From: Straminergon stramineum
Lineage: Eukaryota > Streptophyta > Bryopsida > Hypnales > Calliergonaceae
Reading direction: 5' to 3'
Length of the DNA stretch: 64,000 nucleotides
Assembly: GCA_963920665.1 (NCBI GenBank)
Contig: OY987263.1
Span: forward strand, 37,188,547-37,252,546
In this document: positions 23,991 to 35,636 of the stretch, in pieces
Layout: the number at the start of each line of letters is the position of its first letter
Position numbering within the stretch: the stretch's first letter is position 1
Program-made: the position numbers and the translations under genes
The notes under the pieces: generated by a model
Seen by the model: only the letters and a program-made list of their open reading frames with translations
What the model was told of the DNA's origin: nothing
Databases searched by the model: none

Positions 23991-26900
23991 CTCTAGATCG
24001 ATGTACAGAAATCTTCTTTCTAATTGAATTTATGTCCGTTTGTTTAAAAAAAAAGCAAAAAGAAGTCTTTGGAATCTCCAACTATTTCGAATCGATCTAC
24101 TTTCACAACACCAATAGAATCTATTTGATAAGTTTACAATTTGTTTTGCTTTCTATTGGAATGGGGTCGCCTTTAAGTTTTTTGGTGACCACAAAGCGTT
24201 CATGGGATATTTTCAGGGGTCTAGAATAAAGATGCATGAATTGGAAATGTTTTATAATATACTTACAATGTTGGACAAATATTCTCTCATATTATTTTTT
24301 GGAGTTCTATGATTTATTTGTAAGATTTAAAAAAAATACATTCACCTGTATTTGGATCCTAGGTTTGGACTCACCCGATTTTTTAGGACTTGTGTCAATA
24401 ATCCTCCTTTGGTGCAATTTAAGTCTAATTCTTTGTGTTTGATCTGTTAATGACCAAGTGTTCAGATTTAGAACAACAAACAAATAGAGACAAATCCTAA
24501 GCACACAAATCTTTTTATTTTATACATCTAAATGCTTGTAGATTTATTAGTTAACTCTCTTACATTTGTAAAATATAGAGTTTCAAAACTCTCTATAGTT
24601 CAAATATATCAAGTATGAACATTTTACACCCCCCAAAATGACTATTTTAATTCAAAAATTGGTTGTTCTAACATTACATGAATAAAAAAAATAAGATAAT
24701 TAAAAAAAACTTACCATAATTAGAACTGAAAATTTTGAATTAAAAGAAAAATAATTCTTGTAAGAATTACAAAACTATATTCTATATACAATCAATTTTA
24801 GAAGGAACCCTCAATTTTTGGTTAAATTTTCTGTTGATAGATATCGATTATTGTAGTTATGGAGAATTTTGTTAAAATGGGGCCATTCTACAATTTTCAG
24901 CACTTTTCCGGTTGAGACGGCATGGTTTGAAATCTATACCAATCCAAGATGGCACTTTTACAAATTTCTTTGATTTATTCTCATAATAAGTGGACATGTT
25001 CCTACCTAGCTATTGGCACCTAAAAAAATATTATTGTATGTCTTCTACATTCATGCAAATAGGGCTCCTTGGCGTACAATACTCACTTCTAAACATTGAA
25101 GATGGTTTTGAGCTCATTCTTTTGGTGAAATCTGATTACCATTATGTCTCACAAGTTGCCAATTTTTTGGTTTTTTCCACTATGGTAGATTTATTATAAT
25201 TCAAAAACTTAACATAACCCTTTTCTAAGAAAAATTTGAATATAATATTGGTGGATATAATTAAGATTGCGTAGTACTCACGAAGGACACTTGTCAATAG
25301 TACAATAGATCTACAATATGATTGATGGCCCAAACTTGACCAACAAGCCTTTCCTTCTAGTAATCACGGTACTCATTATTGAAACCCCAATTTGGGACAA
25401 AATGCTATAGAAATGACTAGTCTTTCTTGCAATTGCCCAAATAATCAAATTGTAAACAACAAATGAACACAAACACATCTCAAGTATACAAAATGCATAT
25501 TTTCATCCATTATTTTTTTCAAGATTCTTGTGTTAGTTCTTTAACATTTATACAATATAGGTTTTAAAGACTTTGCTTTGCAAATATTCTATAATCCAAA
25601 GGGTACTAGTAAGTTTGGCCTCAAAAGCTAATTTTTTTAGTTATCTTTTATGACCCTTAAAAAATGACTTGATCAAAAAGTAAAATAAAAAAAACTGAAA
25701 AAATTATTATAATTAGATATTAGCATTTTGAACTTCAGGAAAAAAATTATTATGATAATCCAAATATTCAATCTACATCTTCACAATTTTGAAAATCTAG
25801 AGTATCCCCAAGTCCTTAAAGGGGTTAAATTATTATTTGGAATATCATTATCTAGTACATCTTCACAATTTTGGAAAGTTGAACCACCCTCTTGTTTTTA
25901 AGGGATTGAAAATTCTAAATATTTTTAGTGCAGTGCTAAGTCTAACTCTATGTGTTTAACATTTCTAAGACCCACATCATATTAACATAAAGTCTCTTTT
26001 AGGGATTATATTTCCACTATGCCTAAACCTATACTTAAGAGATATCTAAGAAGAAAAACAATTCTTGTCTTCTACAAGGGTTCAAAGAAGTCTCTCTTGT
26101 ACACATAATTTTGTACATCCCAAAACACTCTCTTCTCTTGGAGGGGGCGGTTTGTGAGTGGTTGGAGTAGCAACATATGTGCAAACAAATGATAGGATAT
26201 TTTAAAAACATGGAGGCAAAAAATTATAAATGGGTTTAGAGTAATATAGGGTATCGAAAATGGCATTGGACGTCTTTAATGTACTATAGGGTATGGAATA
26301 ATAGGTCCCATTAGAAAATTATATAATGATAGCATGTGGAATTTTTTTTTAATAATTCATACCCCCCTATAAAATTGCAGTTGTTTGCACCTATATCCTT
26401 ATTTTTTTAACACACTGACCCCCATGTCTCTTATACATTCATAATGGAGTCTGATCTTTGAGAGGTTATTCAAAAAGTTTAATTTTCTTTCCTGGATGAT
26501 TTATCTATTTTCAAAGAATTCAAACATCAAAATACTTATTTAATTGATTTTTTTCATTACCATGTTTATACATAGTAACTTTTAGAGGACTAAAAAATTT
26601 GGTAAAAAATTATAAGCTACTTTGAATCCTACCAAATTTCTAAATTTTATTATTACTCTTGTTATCATCATTGTTTCATATTTTTCTTCTACCACAAATG
26701 AAAGGAAAATTCAATGCAGGAAATAGAGTTAGAATTTGTCTATTAAAAATTTCTAGCAACATTTGTTTGTTACAAATCTACATAGCCTCAAGTGTTGATA
26801 ACAAGAAACAATGTTGCTAAGGCAACAAAGTGCTAAATATTGTAATATATGATCCCATTAAAGAAAGAATAGGACCTCAAGAGGGCCCCTAGGCTATGAA

Positions 26901-27387
26901 CTAGTAGGTTGACGTGGCTGAATAAAAAAATTGGAAAAAATATTAAAATTGCATTCTAGTGTGGCACATGAGCTATTCTAATTTTTCTTTTCTTTTCATT
27001 GTTGGTTCAAATGTGGTGGCCCTCTTGAGGCATCATTCTTTTTCTAATGCATATATATCATATTCATACAATTGAATCGACCACTATTTTAAACAATGTT
27101 TTTCAAGTATATATCAATCCAAAAATTAAAGATTCCTTTTTAGATTAGTTGTCAATTGGATATTCATGATTTTCATAAGAAAATTTATCTTTTAAATTCT
27201 AAATGTTCGGTTCTAAATATGGAAAATCTTTAGGAGTTGAGGTATTCAAGTTCATTTTTAGTAGTCCTTTTGTACTTGAAAAGATGTTTGTTGAGTTGAA
27301 CTATATTTTTATTCTTTAAACAACAAATACTTGGAAAGAATTTTTTTCAGAATTTATGCAATACAATATAGTTGAAATTAAAGCATA
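23991..27387. other. AT-rich intergenic sequence
   Basis: No gene is seen. Positions 25768-25900 hold two diverged tandem units, each starting near TACATCTTCACAATTTTG. The segment near 24400-24720 is weakly similar to 25420-25660, which suggests an old duplication. Confidence 0.45.
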
Positions 27388-27480
27388 TCTTGGGACACCA
27401 GGCTATAGTGTAAGAGTTGTTAGTGAACATATATGCCATTAGAACCATGTTCTTGCACTATAGCTTCATGCCCTAAGACC
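27388..27480. repeat. 93-nt imperfect hairpin
   Basis: The arm at 27388-27420 (with GCTATAGTGTAAGA) pairs with 27445-27480 (with TCTTGCACTATAGC). The paired stretch is about 33 nt with a few mismatches, around a loop of about 25 nt. The size is compatible with either a plant microRNA-type precursor or a very small inverted-repeat element. I do not recognise a known mature microRNA in it. Confidence 0.4.
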
Positions 27481-29130
27481 TCCTTTCCACTAGTGACATG
27501 ATTGAAAAATAAGATGTAAATTGTATAAATATTTAGACAAATAAAAAGCAAAATTGTATAGAATTAGAACTTGTTTATATTAGTCCATTGTTCAAACATT
27601 GAATATCTAGTATGTAAAGAATTAAGAAAATTGACTTTTAAATGTATTAAAGTGTCCAATGCCTTTGAAAATTTGGATGAACAATTAGAAGAATGCTTTA
27701 ACTTCAACACAATAGACCCACTACCAAAATAGTTAGACATAAATTATTTTGAAAAGATGAATATTTGCATTCATACTTTCTATATAAATTTTTTTAAGTC
27801 ATAGGTTTAGGGTTCTTTACTAGATTACAAGGTTATAGAATCCCTACCTAATTGAGTTATTGAATGCAGGTGTTTTGAAGCTTACAACTTTTTAATTCCA
27901 AAAAGCCAATCCATACAAACATGTGGCAAGTTTACTTATAGATTGGCTTTGAGTAAGTATTCAAATTGTCAACCCTCAATTGATATTATGCTTTGTGAAT
28001 AAATGTACAAAATTATGTAGCAATAGATTTAGGTTGACTCTGGGGTTTTAGATGGTGAAAAATAGGTTTCTAGAAAAATAGTGTATTTAGTGATCAAAAT
28101 CACCAAATATTATTTTCAATCTATTACTTTCACTTCCTAATGTTACCTATGGAAACAAGATCTTCTTGAATAAGATAAGACACTACAAAGAGCCTGAACA
28201 CACACTAAAACAACCTAGGTGTTGTTCCAATATTGGGTTGTATTGATGGCTAGGCTTCGAACTAACCACAACTAAAAAAACTTTTGGCTTTGCAACAAGA
28301 TTTTCAATTCATATTTCCCAACCTCTACCTTCTTATTTTGAACTCTTTATTTCATAATTTTGGAAGCTTCAACAAGCTTGCCCATGACCTTTGAAATTCA
28401 TTTGTCAAAGACCTTGGGAGTTTGGCTAAATGATGCCCATGTGATGGTTCAATTTAGGGCCATGCCAACATTATACAAAGGCCTGTATATTGCTCCTTTC
28501 TATATATTTTATTCTTCCAATAGGTGATGTAGTTTGTTTCACTAGCATTTATAATCATGAAAATAACAAAGAAAAGAAAAAAATGTCTTTTTAACAATCA
28601 ACATCTTCTAATATTATTCAACATTTTGAGGTTTCTGAATTATGAGAAAGAATTTTTTTAACTTACATGATAATGAACGTGTTTAAGTGTAACATATATC
28701 AAGAGCCATTGTATTGTTACAAGAATGTAGGGTTCCATTGAAGGCCAAGAGATGTATTCATCAGCCATTAATTACATACAATAGCCATATAATAATTAGA
28801 GCACTCACACCAAGGCTTTGATACATACCTAATTGGGGTGACAAATCCTTTGGGACACTCAAAAATATTCTTGTGACACTCAATCCTAGTGAATCAAGCA
28901 ATGATCTTTGAAATCATTGATCATCCTAAGTTTAATGAGCTTTAATTATCCTATATATCACTTGGTGAATGATTAATTGACTACTTATAGGGCACATTTG
29001 CTGAGTATAGGTGGGGGACAAGGATTTTGAGGGCTCTTAAAATAAAGCTTTTAGCATGTCAAATTTGATGAGTGCAAGTGAGGTTGCTCTTACATTGTAC
29101 CTAAGAATTTAGTATTGTATAGGCAACAAA
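27481..29130. other. AT-rich intergenic sequence, nothing recognised
   Basis: No coding region, RNA gene or bounded repeat is supported. Confidence 0.5.
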
Positions 29131-29189
29131 CCTACATTGAATAGTGAAATTAGTTTGCCCATCACTAATTTCTCAACATTTTATATTAA

Positions 29190-30106
29190 TGCCTAAAGTC
29201 CCAAGGCCTTTTTTCCATCAAATTCCACCCTAAACTAGCATTTCTATTGCAAGGAGTAAAAAACTTTAATATTTGTCTTTTCTCTCATATCTAACCGTAG
29301 TATCTTGTACTAAACTAATATAAGAATGCGTAGGAGAAATTTCAAAACTTTGCCCAAGTTTATTGTAAGATATTTGCATTTAAAGTGAAGAAAATAAGTT
29401 TTTTAACACCTTGCTTCAGTTGCTTGACTAAATTTTTTGGCTTTAAAACTTTTGCACTACTCATTTTGATTTTCTAATTTTTTATATTGAAGAATTTAGT
29501 TGAAAATCTAGGAAAGAAAATTCAACAAAAAAATACTTAATTTTCACTCATTAAAAAATTGTGAAGTAGAAGTAGGTTCAAGATTGAAGGAAAATCTAAA
29601 CCGATAGTAGCTTTAAGATGGAAATAAAACACTATAATCCCAAGAGTGAGATTGTTTTAGCAAACAAACTTAACCTTTTATAACTATTATTTCTGAGAAA
29701 TTGTAAAAATTGCATTTAGGAATGAATTCTATAAGTATTTTTTTCAAGAAGATGCTTAGATTGCCCAAAAAACAAGATTCTTTCTAACTTTCTCATCACT
29801 AGTTCAAATAGAATGATTCAAAGCTTCAAATGTAGACAAAAATGTAATCTTTGAGGTAAAAATGAAAAATGAAAGAAATTTCAATTTTTGTGATTTTTTG
29901 GGGGCTACCCCTCAAGTTGCTTTTTGGACTTAGGATGGCATACTTTTGCTCCCAGACACCGATTGAAATAAAAATTAAATTCCGAGAAAGCTAATCTGAT
30001 TTCCCATCTTTAAAAAAAGTTTCAAAAAATTATGTCAAAAGTTGAGATCACACAAGCGTATGTGAAATCCCAAGAGTTCCCAATAGGGACTTCGAGACTT
30101 TAGGGG
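29190..30106 (-). mobile_element. TTAA-flanked element B (917 bp)
   Basis: TTAA lies on both sides (29186-29189 and 30107-30110). The ends are TGCCTAAAGTCCC on the left and the complement of CCCCTAAAGTCTC on the right. The interior aligns in reverse complement with elements A and G. It is inserted inside a copy of the 9306-type miniature element, which gives an independent reason to place the boundaries here. Confidence 0.8.
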
Positions 30107-30202
30107 TTAAAAAAAATATTTTCTATTATTGTGCAAGGTTGTAGTAATTTTCATCAATCCATAACCATGTGTGCAGCATGGGTTGGTGCACCGGTTGAGG
30201 GC

Positions 30203-30575
30203 TAAGGTAGACAAGCCTATTACCACTTTGATTCACAATTTGAATATCTTGGGGCCAATTCCAAGAGGGGCATATATTTTTCAAAGGTGTGTGTGCATGT
30301 TTCACAAATCAAACCCAAGTGGAATAATAATTTTCCGATTAAAATTGTAAACTCTATGAATTTCTAAAGTGTTTTGCCTTGAAATTATAAAATTGCCAAT
30401 AGATTGGAGTCATAGACATCCTATAGACAACTTATAACCACCATTCCATGTATCTATTAGCACTTACGTATTCACCAATGAAAGAGTGCCACGTTACCCC
30501 TTATTGTCATCAATGCAACGATTTTGTCATAAAATGGACAGATTTGGATGAGTTTTGTCGTGAAAATGGGGCCCC
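30203..30575 (+). repeat. Dispersed repeat of the 2985 family, copy 3
   Basis: It runs from CTAAGGTAGACAAGCC to AAAATGGGGCCCC. It interrupts the 9306-type element at 29131-30665, which supports its being a discrete mobile unit of about 370 bp. Confidence 0.7.
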
Positions 30576-30665
30576 TTAGATTCACAGAGTTGCATGTGCC
30601 TCTACATGCACAAGTGGTGAGTCATAAGGTAACTTTTCTCGGTGAGGCAACCTAATTTCACTAAG

Positions 30666-31235
30666 GTAGGAGGTCCATAAAGTGCCCATCTAAGAGCTGA
30701 AACTGAATTTGGGGGAGGTGAAACTTCTTGAAATATTTTTCAGTAAATTTTTCTTGAAAGACAAGAGGAATTGACATCTAACCCAAGTCATTTCGCATTT
30801 TTTGGAGCTTTGTAGAATTACTTATGAATTTTTGAAGTCGAAATGGCATAGGGCTCTAAAACCGTCCACCTCCTCAAATGTACACAATTGTTACATCCAT
30901 GTAAAAATGAAAATATCCCATGTAAAAATAGTGTACATTGCAGAGGTGGGTGGTTCAAAATGCCCTAACGGAGTTCGAGCCTCCTACCTTATTCTGTGAA
31001 CCTTGGCCAATATAAAGGACAACTTGCTATGGACTCCAACTCACTCATGCCATTTTTTGACAAATTTCAAAAACTACCAGAGCAAACATTCAACTCAAAG
31101 GCTCTTGCACACTGAGGACCAGCTGCATATCCATATCATGACTGGAATTCAAAGTGGTCATTTCTGAAGACATTGAATGGAAGGTAACTTAAAAGCGGTG
31201 GGAGGTGGGATGTGCTACAATGTCTTCATCTCAAG
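30666..31235. other. Intergenic sequence, nothing recognised
   Basis: A tRNA-like B-box string lies near 30970, but no tRNA can be folded around it. No gene is supported. Confidence 0.45.
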
Positions 31236-31239
31236 TTAA

Positions 31240-31460
31240 CCCTTCAAGGACGAGCTAGTCACCATGGAAATAATCTATCTTGCTACTCTATGAATTGTTG
31301 GCTTAAGAAAATGCAAAAGCACTCATTGGAAGTCAAACTATTGTAGAAGATCTTTCCTTTTTACACAAAATTTGGAGGAAGAATAGTTGCACTTCTGTCC
31401 TGCATGGAGAGATTCTTTGTCATTCATTGGCCAACAAACAACCATGGCATCGTTTAAGAG
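31240..31460 (-). mobile_element. Short TTAA-flanked element X3 (221 bp)
   Basis: It is bounded by TTAA at 31236-31239 and 31461-31464. The ends are CCCTTCAAGGAC and the complement of CTCTTAAACGATG. In reverse complement it aligns with X1 (34630-34851), sharing GACAAAGAATCTCTCCAT, AGGACA, CAACTATTC and TTCCAATGA. It has the same length class as X1. Confidence 0.75.
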
Positions 31461-31464
31461 TTAA

Positions 31465-32243
31465 GCTTAACTTAGCTACTCATGTTGGGTTTGTCTCTTT
31501 TTGAGGTGATTGTGATAGAATGTCACCTACTCTTTTCATAAGTGAGTGAATTTTCATTACTTCTAATATCTTTTTTTTAATGTTAGACTGCAATCAATAT
31601 GGGATTCGTAATTGTATTAATTCCATATCTCATATACCATAGGTGTATCAATATGCGATACTATATTAGTATTTGACCACATTGTCAAGACAAGTAACAT
31701 AAAGTGAGTAACCCCCCAAACCACCACTAATTGCTATTGTGCCTAATTACTATTACTAGATTGTTCAAATTTTCATTGATTTTCTCATTGGCAACTGAAA
31801 GGAGGTCCCAATACACCAAAGAACCCCACATTTGGATTTGGTATGCAAAAGTTATGAAGGAACAAAATTTGATTCTCAAAGTGTTTCTTCCACATAGGTA
31901 CATAATTGATTTTGAAGATGGACACAAAGTGAAGATGGTGGTTTAGGGTCAATGTGGGTGCCCACCGTACTTGTTGTACCTGAAGCACACATGGAAGTAT
32001 GCAACACTCCCTGAAAGCACACAAAAATCGAAGATAGTACATTAGTACTCCGAACATGCATTGGAGCAATCTTGAAAAATGATAAGCTCAGCACTCTACA
32101 ATCCACAGGCCTTTTTTGGCAAAAATGAAAAATCTGCATTGTGTGTGTAAAATATAAAACAATGAAAAATCTTCATTGGGTGAAAAGAAAAAAAAGATCA
32201 ACACTTGGAAGCAAATGTAATTCCTTGCTCATGCGGTTCTTAA
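31465..32243. other. AT-rich intergenic sequence, nothing recognised
   Basis: Several short open frames overlap on both strands between 31727 and 32139. None has a recognisable domain. Confidence 0.45.
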
Positions 32244-33382
32244 CCCTCTAATGTTGTTGCGGACACTAAGTGTGTGCCATGGATGACAAAGAATCCTTTG
32301 GAAGATACAAAAGACAAAAGTGCAGATGTTCATCCTTGGAATTTTGTTTGTGTGAAAAGGCAAAGTTTTATATAGAAGTTTGACCTCCAATGAGTGCTCT
32401 TGAGTTTTTTAATCCCTAAAGGTTTCTGACTATGTTTTCATCAAGAATGCTCCCAAAGTCCCAAATTGCCATTTCTAGTACAAGTACCAAATTTTATTAA
32501 AAAAACAATTTTGGACACATGTAACTATAAGATCTTGTATTATGCTAGTTTGAGAAGATGTGATAAAAAATTTAAAAAATTTCCACTATGCATATTGCAA
32601 GATATTAGTGTTTGAATTGCCAAAAATCTTTTTTTAGGCCCTGCAAAGAATAGGGCAACTGTACTTCACAAGGTTACATTTGTATGGGAAAATGTCCATG
32701 TTGTTGGTGCTTCTTTGGATTCATTCTTCAAGGTAAGTTGGCTACCTACTTGAAAAATTTTCTGATCATTTGGAATTGTACAACACATAAGAAAAAAATA
32801 GTAAGCAGAAAAGAGTAGAGAATGATTTAAAATACTAAATTATTAAGAATTTAGTTATGGAATTGAAAAATGCCAATACCAATGGTTTTCATGTTGTAAT
32901 AAAAAATCCACATCCTATGATTTTATTAAATTTTCCCAAAATATTAAAAATTGAGTTAAATAAAGGACTTCAAAGTTAATTTAACTTTCATCTCATTAAT
33001 GAAAATGGAATGATTCAAAGCTTTCTACATATACATAAATATAGAAAACCAATTTCAAATTTTTGTTTGTGAAAAGAATAATTTTTAAGAATTTTCTTGA
33101 GTTGCCCGGGTTGTTCGCCGTTCAATGAAAATGACATATCATATAATAACTTTTTGATCATGTGGTCAAAAGTTATAAGAATTTTCAGCCTGAAAGCTAC
33201 TCCTTGGGCAAATGTTGTGTGAAAATTTCAAAGAAAAAAAAATAAAAATCTTATTCATGGTGAGTTGCTCAAAATCTCTATGTTGACCCCCCAAACATAG
33301 TATATAGCTTTTGGAGTTAAGCATATAGTTCACATGATACCCAAAAGGATGATTGCCACTATGACTTGCCCATTCTTTAAGG
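32244..33382 (+). mobile_element. Short TTAA-flanked element X0, interrupted by element C
   Basis: The left part (32244-32408, after TTAA at 32240-32243) begins CCCTCTAATG and carries GGATGACAAAGAATC and CTCCAATGA, as in X1 and X3. The right part (33321-33382, before TTAA at 33383-33386) matches the end of X1. Together they make about 227 bp, the same size as X1 and X3. Element C sits between them at a TTAA. Confidence 0.7.
32413..33316 (-). mobile_element. TTAA-flanked element C (904 bp)
   Basis: It is flanked by TTAA (32409-32412 and 33317-33320). The left end is TCCCTAAAGG and the right end is CTTTTGGAG. It aligns with element E on the same strand (shared CTTCTTTGGATTCATTCTTC, AAGTTGGCTAC, GAATTGTACAACA) and, in reverse complement, with the neighbouring element D. 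Confidence 0.8.
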
Positions 33383-33386
33383 TTAA

Positions 33387-33694
33387 TCCTTTAGACCTCA
33401 AGATATTGGAGCAAGTATAGACCACATTTTTTACCTATTTATTGAAATACATGTATTGCCTAATCATACATTAAATATTGTAATCATTGAACCACCCAAA
33501 ACTATACATGTTCTCAAGATGAATCTTCTACATATATTTTGTCATCATTGGATGTTGCAACTTTAACATCATAATGTTTGTACATAGGAATATAGAATAT
33601 AAGTTCAAATGTGAAAAATGATATTTTTAGAGGTGCACTGATTTGGTGAGTACTAGATGTGAGGGAAATCTTTTAAAAGCCAAGGTGAATTGGT
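33387..33694. other. Spacer between elements C and D
   Basis: About 310 bp of AT-rich sequence without a recognised feature. Confidence 0.5.
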
Positions 33695-33698
33695 TTAA

Positions 33699-34625
33699 CC
33701 CCTAAAGGACCATCATGTGGGTTTTGGCAACATAGAAATTTTGGGTAGGTTTGTGTGACTAGAGATTTGCATATTTTAGGCTGAAATTCTACTAGAAGAT
33801 GGGTATGAGGAGTATCTTTTGCATGCATAAAATTTCATGACATTTGGAAATATGAGTCAAAAGTTATGGCCTAATATGTTATTTTTTCCCTAGGTAGGTA
33901 GTCCAGGCAAATAAGAAAAAATCACTTTTTTCAGAAATAAAAATTTAAAATTGGTTTTCTAGAGTTATAGCTAAGGGGAAAGCTTTGAAGCATTCCATTT
34001 TGATCAAGGAGTCAAAAGTTACAAGGAGTTTTAGTTTGCGGGCAGTTATGGATTCTCTACTCTAAAATAAACTTTAAAGTCCTTTTATCTTATTCAATTT
34101 TCAATATTTTTTGAAATAAAATAAAATCTTAGGATGGAGATTGTTTATTATAACATTACAACCATTGGTATTGGAATTTTTCAATTCCACAACAAAATGC
34201 TTAACAATTTTGTATTTTGAATTTTTCTCCACTTCTTTCTACTTATTATGTTTTTACTATATGTTGTACAATTCCAAATGATGTGAAATTTTAAAACATT
34301 TAGATAACTTGTCTAGGAAAAATAATCCAAAGAAGAACCACCATTATGGAAATTTTTTTTTAATAGAAAAGTGAGCTTGTGAAGAATAGCTGCCCTATTT
34401 TTTGGAGGGCCGAAAAAAGATTCTAGTGAATTTGAATGCTTATATCTTGCAATCTACATAGAGGAAATTTCTGAAATTTTTACCACATGTTCTTAAGTCA
34501 AGATACTACAAGATCCTATGGTTACATGTGTCAAAAAATATTTTCTTTCAAAAATTTGATACTTGTACTAGAAATGGCAGTTATGGAGCTTTTTTGGTGA
34601 AAACATAGTCAAGGAACTTAAGGGG
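33699..34625 (+). mobile_element. TTAA-flanked element D (927 bp)
   Basis: TTAA lies at 33695-33698 and 34626-34629. The ends are CCCCTAAAGGACC and CTTAAGGGG, a good terminal inverted repeat. It is an inverted relative of C and E. Interior strings include GGTATTGGAATTTTTCAATT, TTGTACAATTCCAAATGATG, ATATCTTGCAATCTACAT and ACTAGAAATGGCAGTTATGG. No open frame of useful length is present. Confidence 0.8.
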
Positions 34626-34629
34626 TTAA

Positions 34630-34851
34630 CCCTTAAACGTTAAAGCAGACATTTTGTGTCTAATGGACGACAAAGAATCTCTCCATATAGGACAAAATTA
34701 CAACTATTCATCCTCATAATTTTGTGAGAAAAAGGTAGGTCTCCTAGAGTAGTATAAGTAACTTCCAATGAATATTGATTTTTTAAAAATAGATGATGTT
34801 AGACATTTCAAAAGGAAGGATTCCCATGGTCACGAGTCTGTCATGTAAGGG
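34630..34851 (+). mobile_element. Short TTAA-flanked element X1 (222 bp)
   Basis: It begins CCCTTAAACGTT directly after the TTAA that closes element D, and ends CATGTAAGGG directly before the TTAA at 34852-34855. It aligns with X3 and with the two halves of X0. At the position where X0 is interrupted by element C it has an uninterrupted TTTTTTAAAAATAG. Confidence 0.75.
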
Positions 34852-34855
34852 TTAA

Positions 34856-35236
34856 CCCTTAAACATCGACACGGACGTTTTGTGTCCAATGGATGACAAA
34901 AACCTCTCTTCTAGATGTAAAAAAGCTTTTTTCATCCGTTTTTTCTAGTGAAAGTGGTAATGTAGTTTTGTTGCGACACGAAGTCCAAGAATAGGATCAT
35001 TGAATGCATTCTCATTATTAGGTGGTTCAAATTGCAAGAAAATGTCAAGGAGATTCATATGGACAGTCATAGAGCCATTATTGCCCTTCTTTCAATTTCC
35101 GTGAGGGCAGTAGGCGAAGCATGCTTTCCTAGTCACTGTTCATTGTAGGAACAATATATTCAATTGTGGTCAATGGCAACATGCGTATTGTTCTCATACC
35201 ACTTTCTTCCACGGTTACCAACCAGTCGTTTAAGGG
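34856..35236 (+). mobile_element. TTAA-flanked element X2 (381 bp)
   Basis: It begins CCCTTAAACATCG after the TTAA it shares with X1, and ends CGTTTAAGGG before TTAA at 35237-35240. That gives a perfect 9-bp terminal inverted repeat, CCCTTAAAC. The first 60 bp (ACGGACGTTTTGTGTCCAAT) match X1; the interior is longer and different. Confidence 0.7.
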
Positions 35237-35240
35237 TTAA

Positions 35241-35540
35241 AGCAACTCAAGAATGTTTTATTTTTCTTCTTCTTTTTTAACTTGTCACACAAGATTACAA
35301 AAATTTCAGTCTTTATACTATTAAATTTTTTTAAAGCTTTTTTTGAACAAATATAAATAGCTTCTGAGGGCAACTCAAACATATTATTTTTTGTGCTTTT
35401 ATTTTACCTAGTCACAAGATTACAACTGAAATTTCAGTTTCTATACTATTCAATTATTTAAAGCTTTTTTGGGGGACGAATCTAAATAATATCTTCTAAT
35501 TGAAGGCGCTGACTCAAACATGTTCATTTTTGTTTAAAAT
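35241..35540 (-). repeat. Tandem repeat array, about 110-120-bp units (inverted to 38935)
   Basis: Two to three units each contain, on the minus strand, TTCAATAGTATA, AACTGAAATT, GTAATCTTGTG and TTTGAGTTGCCCT-like strings. The same unit appears on the plus strand at 38935-39235. Confidence 0.65.
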
Positions 35541-35636
35541 AATTGAGGATTATTTTCACTAGGCTGAGGAATCTTTATTGCAAAGGCCTTGCCAAATGCT
35601 TTCATGGGTTCTTTTGTAAAAAGTGTAGGCCACTGA

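Larger units (their letters stand above)
29131..30665. mobile_element. Inverted-repeat element of the 9306 family, split by two insertions
   Basis: The left end at 29131 (CCTACATTGAATAGTGAAAT) and the right end finishing near 30665 (GGCAACCTAATTTCACTA) match the 9306 and 58749 copies. Middle pieces matching the 58749 copy lie at 30125-30202 (GTAATTTTCATC, GGTTGGTGC) and 30576-30640 (GATTCA, CCTCTACA, AAGTGGTGA). The gaps are filled by TTAA-flanked element B and a 2985-family repeat. Confidence 0.7.

Noticed and set aside
30844..30985. Possible tRNA or tRNA-derived SINE (A-box-like TGGCATAGGG, B-box-like GTTCGAGCC)
   Set aside because: The boxes are about 120 bp apart and no cloverleaf can be drawn.
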